In this document: in pieces, positions 5,622 to 6,829 of the stretch | Layout: every line of letters starts with the position of its first letter | Position numbering within the stretch: position 1 is the stretch's first letter | Source: Planctomycetota bacterium | GTDB taxonomy: Bacteria; Planctomycetota; Phycisphaerae; WQYP01 | Reading direction: 5' to 3' | Assembly: GCA_021828925.1 (NCBI GenBank) | Contig: JAJZCT010000186.1 | Span: 1-6,829 of the forward strand | Length of the DNA stretch: 6,829 bases | The notes under the pieces: model-generated | Told to the model about the DNA's origin: nothing | Databases searched by the model: none | The model's input: the letters and a program-made list of their open reading frames with translations, nothing else | Position numbers and translations under genes: made by a program

Positions 5622-6404
5622 TCAGACAGTTTTCTTGGCCTTATCAGCCGGATTGTGGCGATACATCACGATGCGCACTTCTTCCATCGTAATCATTCCA
5701 TCCTGCACCATGTTATCCAACAGTGGAAGCAATTGTTCAATTTTGTCGCGGGCGTCCACAATTTCGATGACAATCGGCAGATCGGATGACATTGCCAGCA
5801 CACGATCATTATGGATCACACTATTAGCACCAAACCCCATCGAGCCTTGCAGCACGGTCGCCCCGCTGATGCCCAGCTCGCGGGCTTTCTTAACGATGGC
5901 CTCGTGGAGGGGCTTATGTTCAAAGCGGTCAGATTCGCCAATAAATATCCGCAACAATACGCCGGTGGAATCAGTATGCATGTTCAATACCTCTTGAAGA
6001 TCAGGTAACGTGCTCAAGGGTTTTATCGCGCTTAACAGTTCGGTCTGATTCGGTGTTTTATGTTCTCCCGAACGGTACATGACTACACCGGCTCGCTCCA
6101 AGGTAGCCATGCCGCGACGGACAATGTTTTCGGTAACATCATTAAGAAATGCCGTAATCTTTTCACCGTCATCCACGCATTCGACAATCACTGGCGAATC
6201 CCCCACGAGTTTGAATTCGCTGTGACTTATCAGCCCACGGGACCCAAAGCCCATGATGCCGCGCAAGACTGTAACGCCCGACAGTTTATGCTTGGCCGCC
6301 TCCTGCACGACCCGCTCGTATGCCGGAGCGAAATGATAAAGATCCGCACTTCGCATATAGAGTCGCAGGAGAACTTTTTCGCCGATCCGCTGTTTATCCG
6401 CCAA
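5622..6404 (-). CDS. Tandem DUF190 (PII-like) protein
   Basis: The 260-residue protein consists of two DUF190 (PF02641) copies: residues 10-113 and 147-251, joined by a ~33-residue linker. Each copy has the same order of motifs: VLLRLYMRSAD versus VLLRIFIGESD, SGVTVLRGIMGFG (42-54) versus SGATVLQGSMGFG (180-192), PVIVECVDD versus PIVIEIVDA, and GVVMYRSG versus RIVMYRHN. DUF190 proteins are usually single domains of about 110 residues with a ferredoxin-like fold related to PII regulators. They often sit beside crcB/fluC, as here 13 bp downstream, which suggests but does not prove a role in fluoride response. No membrane span or signal peptide is visible. The start codon appears to be TTG 6404, with a GGGACGG stretch upstream as a modest ribosome site. 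ATG at residue 17 would cut into the first beta strand, so it is less likely. Function within the pair is unknown. Confidence 0.9.
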   Translation of the reverse strand: MADKQRIGEKVLLRLYMRSADLYHFAPAYERVVQEAAKHKLSGVTVLRGIMGFGSRGLISHSEFKLVGDSPVIVECVDDGEKITAFLNDVTENIVRRGMATLERAGVVMYRSGEHKTPNQTELLSAIKPLSTLPDLQEVLNMHTDSTGVLLRIFIGESDRFEHKPLHEAIVKKARELGISGATVLQGSMGFGANSVIHNDRVLAMSSDLPIVIEIVDARDKIEQLLPLLDNMVQDGMITMEEVRIVMYRHNPADKAKKTV

Positions 6405-6417
6405 TGTAGATCCGTCC

Positions 6418-6813
6418 CTAGCTCATACGCTGCCCAAGAATAACACCCATGCGCACCGCGACAAGACCAATGGCGACGCTACCAAGAATGTAGAGCATTC
6501 CCCGAATGGCCAGCCCGTCGCTTAGCATTCGGTCTGATTCAAACATATACGTTGAAAATGTCGTGTAGGCCCCAACAAAGCCCACCGCAATACCCAAACG
6601 AATCGGATCGGGGATATTCATTCGGGGTTGCGCCCAGGTCATAAACCATCCCAGAAAGAAACAACCGGTGATGTTGATAAAAAATGTTCCAAAAGGAAAC
6701 AGCGCGGAAAACCGCCCGAAGATGCGGGCGATACCATAGCGCGCCAAGCTGCCAAAAAAGCCGAACACTCCGATAGACAGCCAAATCAAAACTGCTTTTT
6801 TCACGCCATACAT
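6418..6813 (-). CDS. crcB: Fluoride channel FluC/CrcB
   Basis: This is a small four-span membrane protein of the FluC (CrcB) family, which works as a dual-topology dimer and exports fluoride through paired pores. With ATG 6813 it is 131 residues, close to the family norm. The spans are near 6-27, 41-60, 71-94 and 103-127. Signature residues are GSLARY (21-26), FGTFFINITG (41-50, with pore Asn47) and GFVGAYTTFSTY (78-89), the central helix-break segment that holds the structural Na ion and contributes Phe86 to the fluoride path. Start choice is open: GTG 6828, ATG 6813 and GTG 6804 are all in frame. GCAGG abuts ATG 6813 but lies 9 nt before GTG 6804, so the shorter 128-residue form may be real. 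The gene is almost certainly complete, yet upstream regulation, including any fluoride riboswitch, is outside the window. It heads the run into the DUF190 protein and mqnA. Confidence 0.93.
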   Translation of the reverse strand: MYGVKKAVLIWLSIGVFGFFGSLARYGIARIFGRFSALFPFGTFFINITGCFFLGWFMTWAQPRMNIPDPIRLGIAVGFVGAYTTFSTYMFESDRMLSDGLAIRGMLYILGSVAIGLVAVRMGVILGQRMS

Positions 6814-6829
6814 CCTGCTATGGATCACG

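Noticed and set aside
6805..6829. Fluoride riboswitch upstream of crcB
   Set aside because: Only about 16-25 bases upstream of the start are in the window, far too few to judge.

Overview
The window reads as ordinary bacterial chromosome of mid GC content. The genes are metabolic housekeeping types: succinyl-CoA synthetase, futalosine-pathway menaquinone synthesis, fluoride export and an aminotransferase. No phage, plasmid, transposase, CRISPR, tRNA or rRNA signal is visible. The aminotransferase N-terminus, a MqnA gene and the style of the repeat in the convergent gap remind me of Planctomycetota (PVC group). That placement is an impression from memory, not a demonstrated result.

Layout. 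(1) Positions 1-429, minus strand: the first 143 codons of a class I/II PLP aminotransferase that runs off the left edge. (2) 430-704: a divergent promoter region. (3) 705-4437, plus strand: a tight four-gene run of sucC, sucD, a Fpg/Nei-family gene and an unrecognised multi-pass membrane protein. The gaps are 32 bp, 6 bp and a 4-bp overlap, so this is probably one transcript. (4) 4438-4760: a 323-bp gap between convergent genes that looks non-coding. It holds a weak terminator-like hairpin, a pair of nearly identical 20-bp direct repeats 194 bp apart and, between them, three stem-loops whose G-U pairs favour the plus strand. (5) 6813-4761, minus strand: crcB/fluC, then a protein with two tandem DUF190 domains, then mqnA. 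The gaps are 13 bp and 48 bp, so this is a probable operon transcribed right to left. The promoter and any fluoride riboswitch would lie beyond the right edge.

How the genes relate. SucC and SucD form the ATP-grasp succinate-CoA ligase of the TCA cycle. The Fpg/Nei-like gene is coupled to sucD by a Shine-Dalgarno inside the last sucD codons, although no biochemical link is obvious. FluC and DUF190 are a recurrent neighbour pair. MqnA, which takes chorismate into the futalosine route to menaquinone, appears to be a passenger in that transcript.

Most worth a second look: (a) the Fpg/Nei-like protein lacks the N-terminal catalytic proline, has Arg in place of the conserved Lys, lacks the usual zinc-finger Arg, and carries a tail motif resembling a beta-clamp binding site; (b) the structured repeat element in the convergent gap; (c) the tandem DUF190 fusion within a fluC-mqnA operon.
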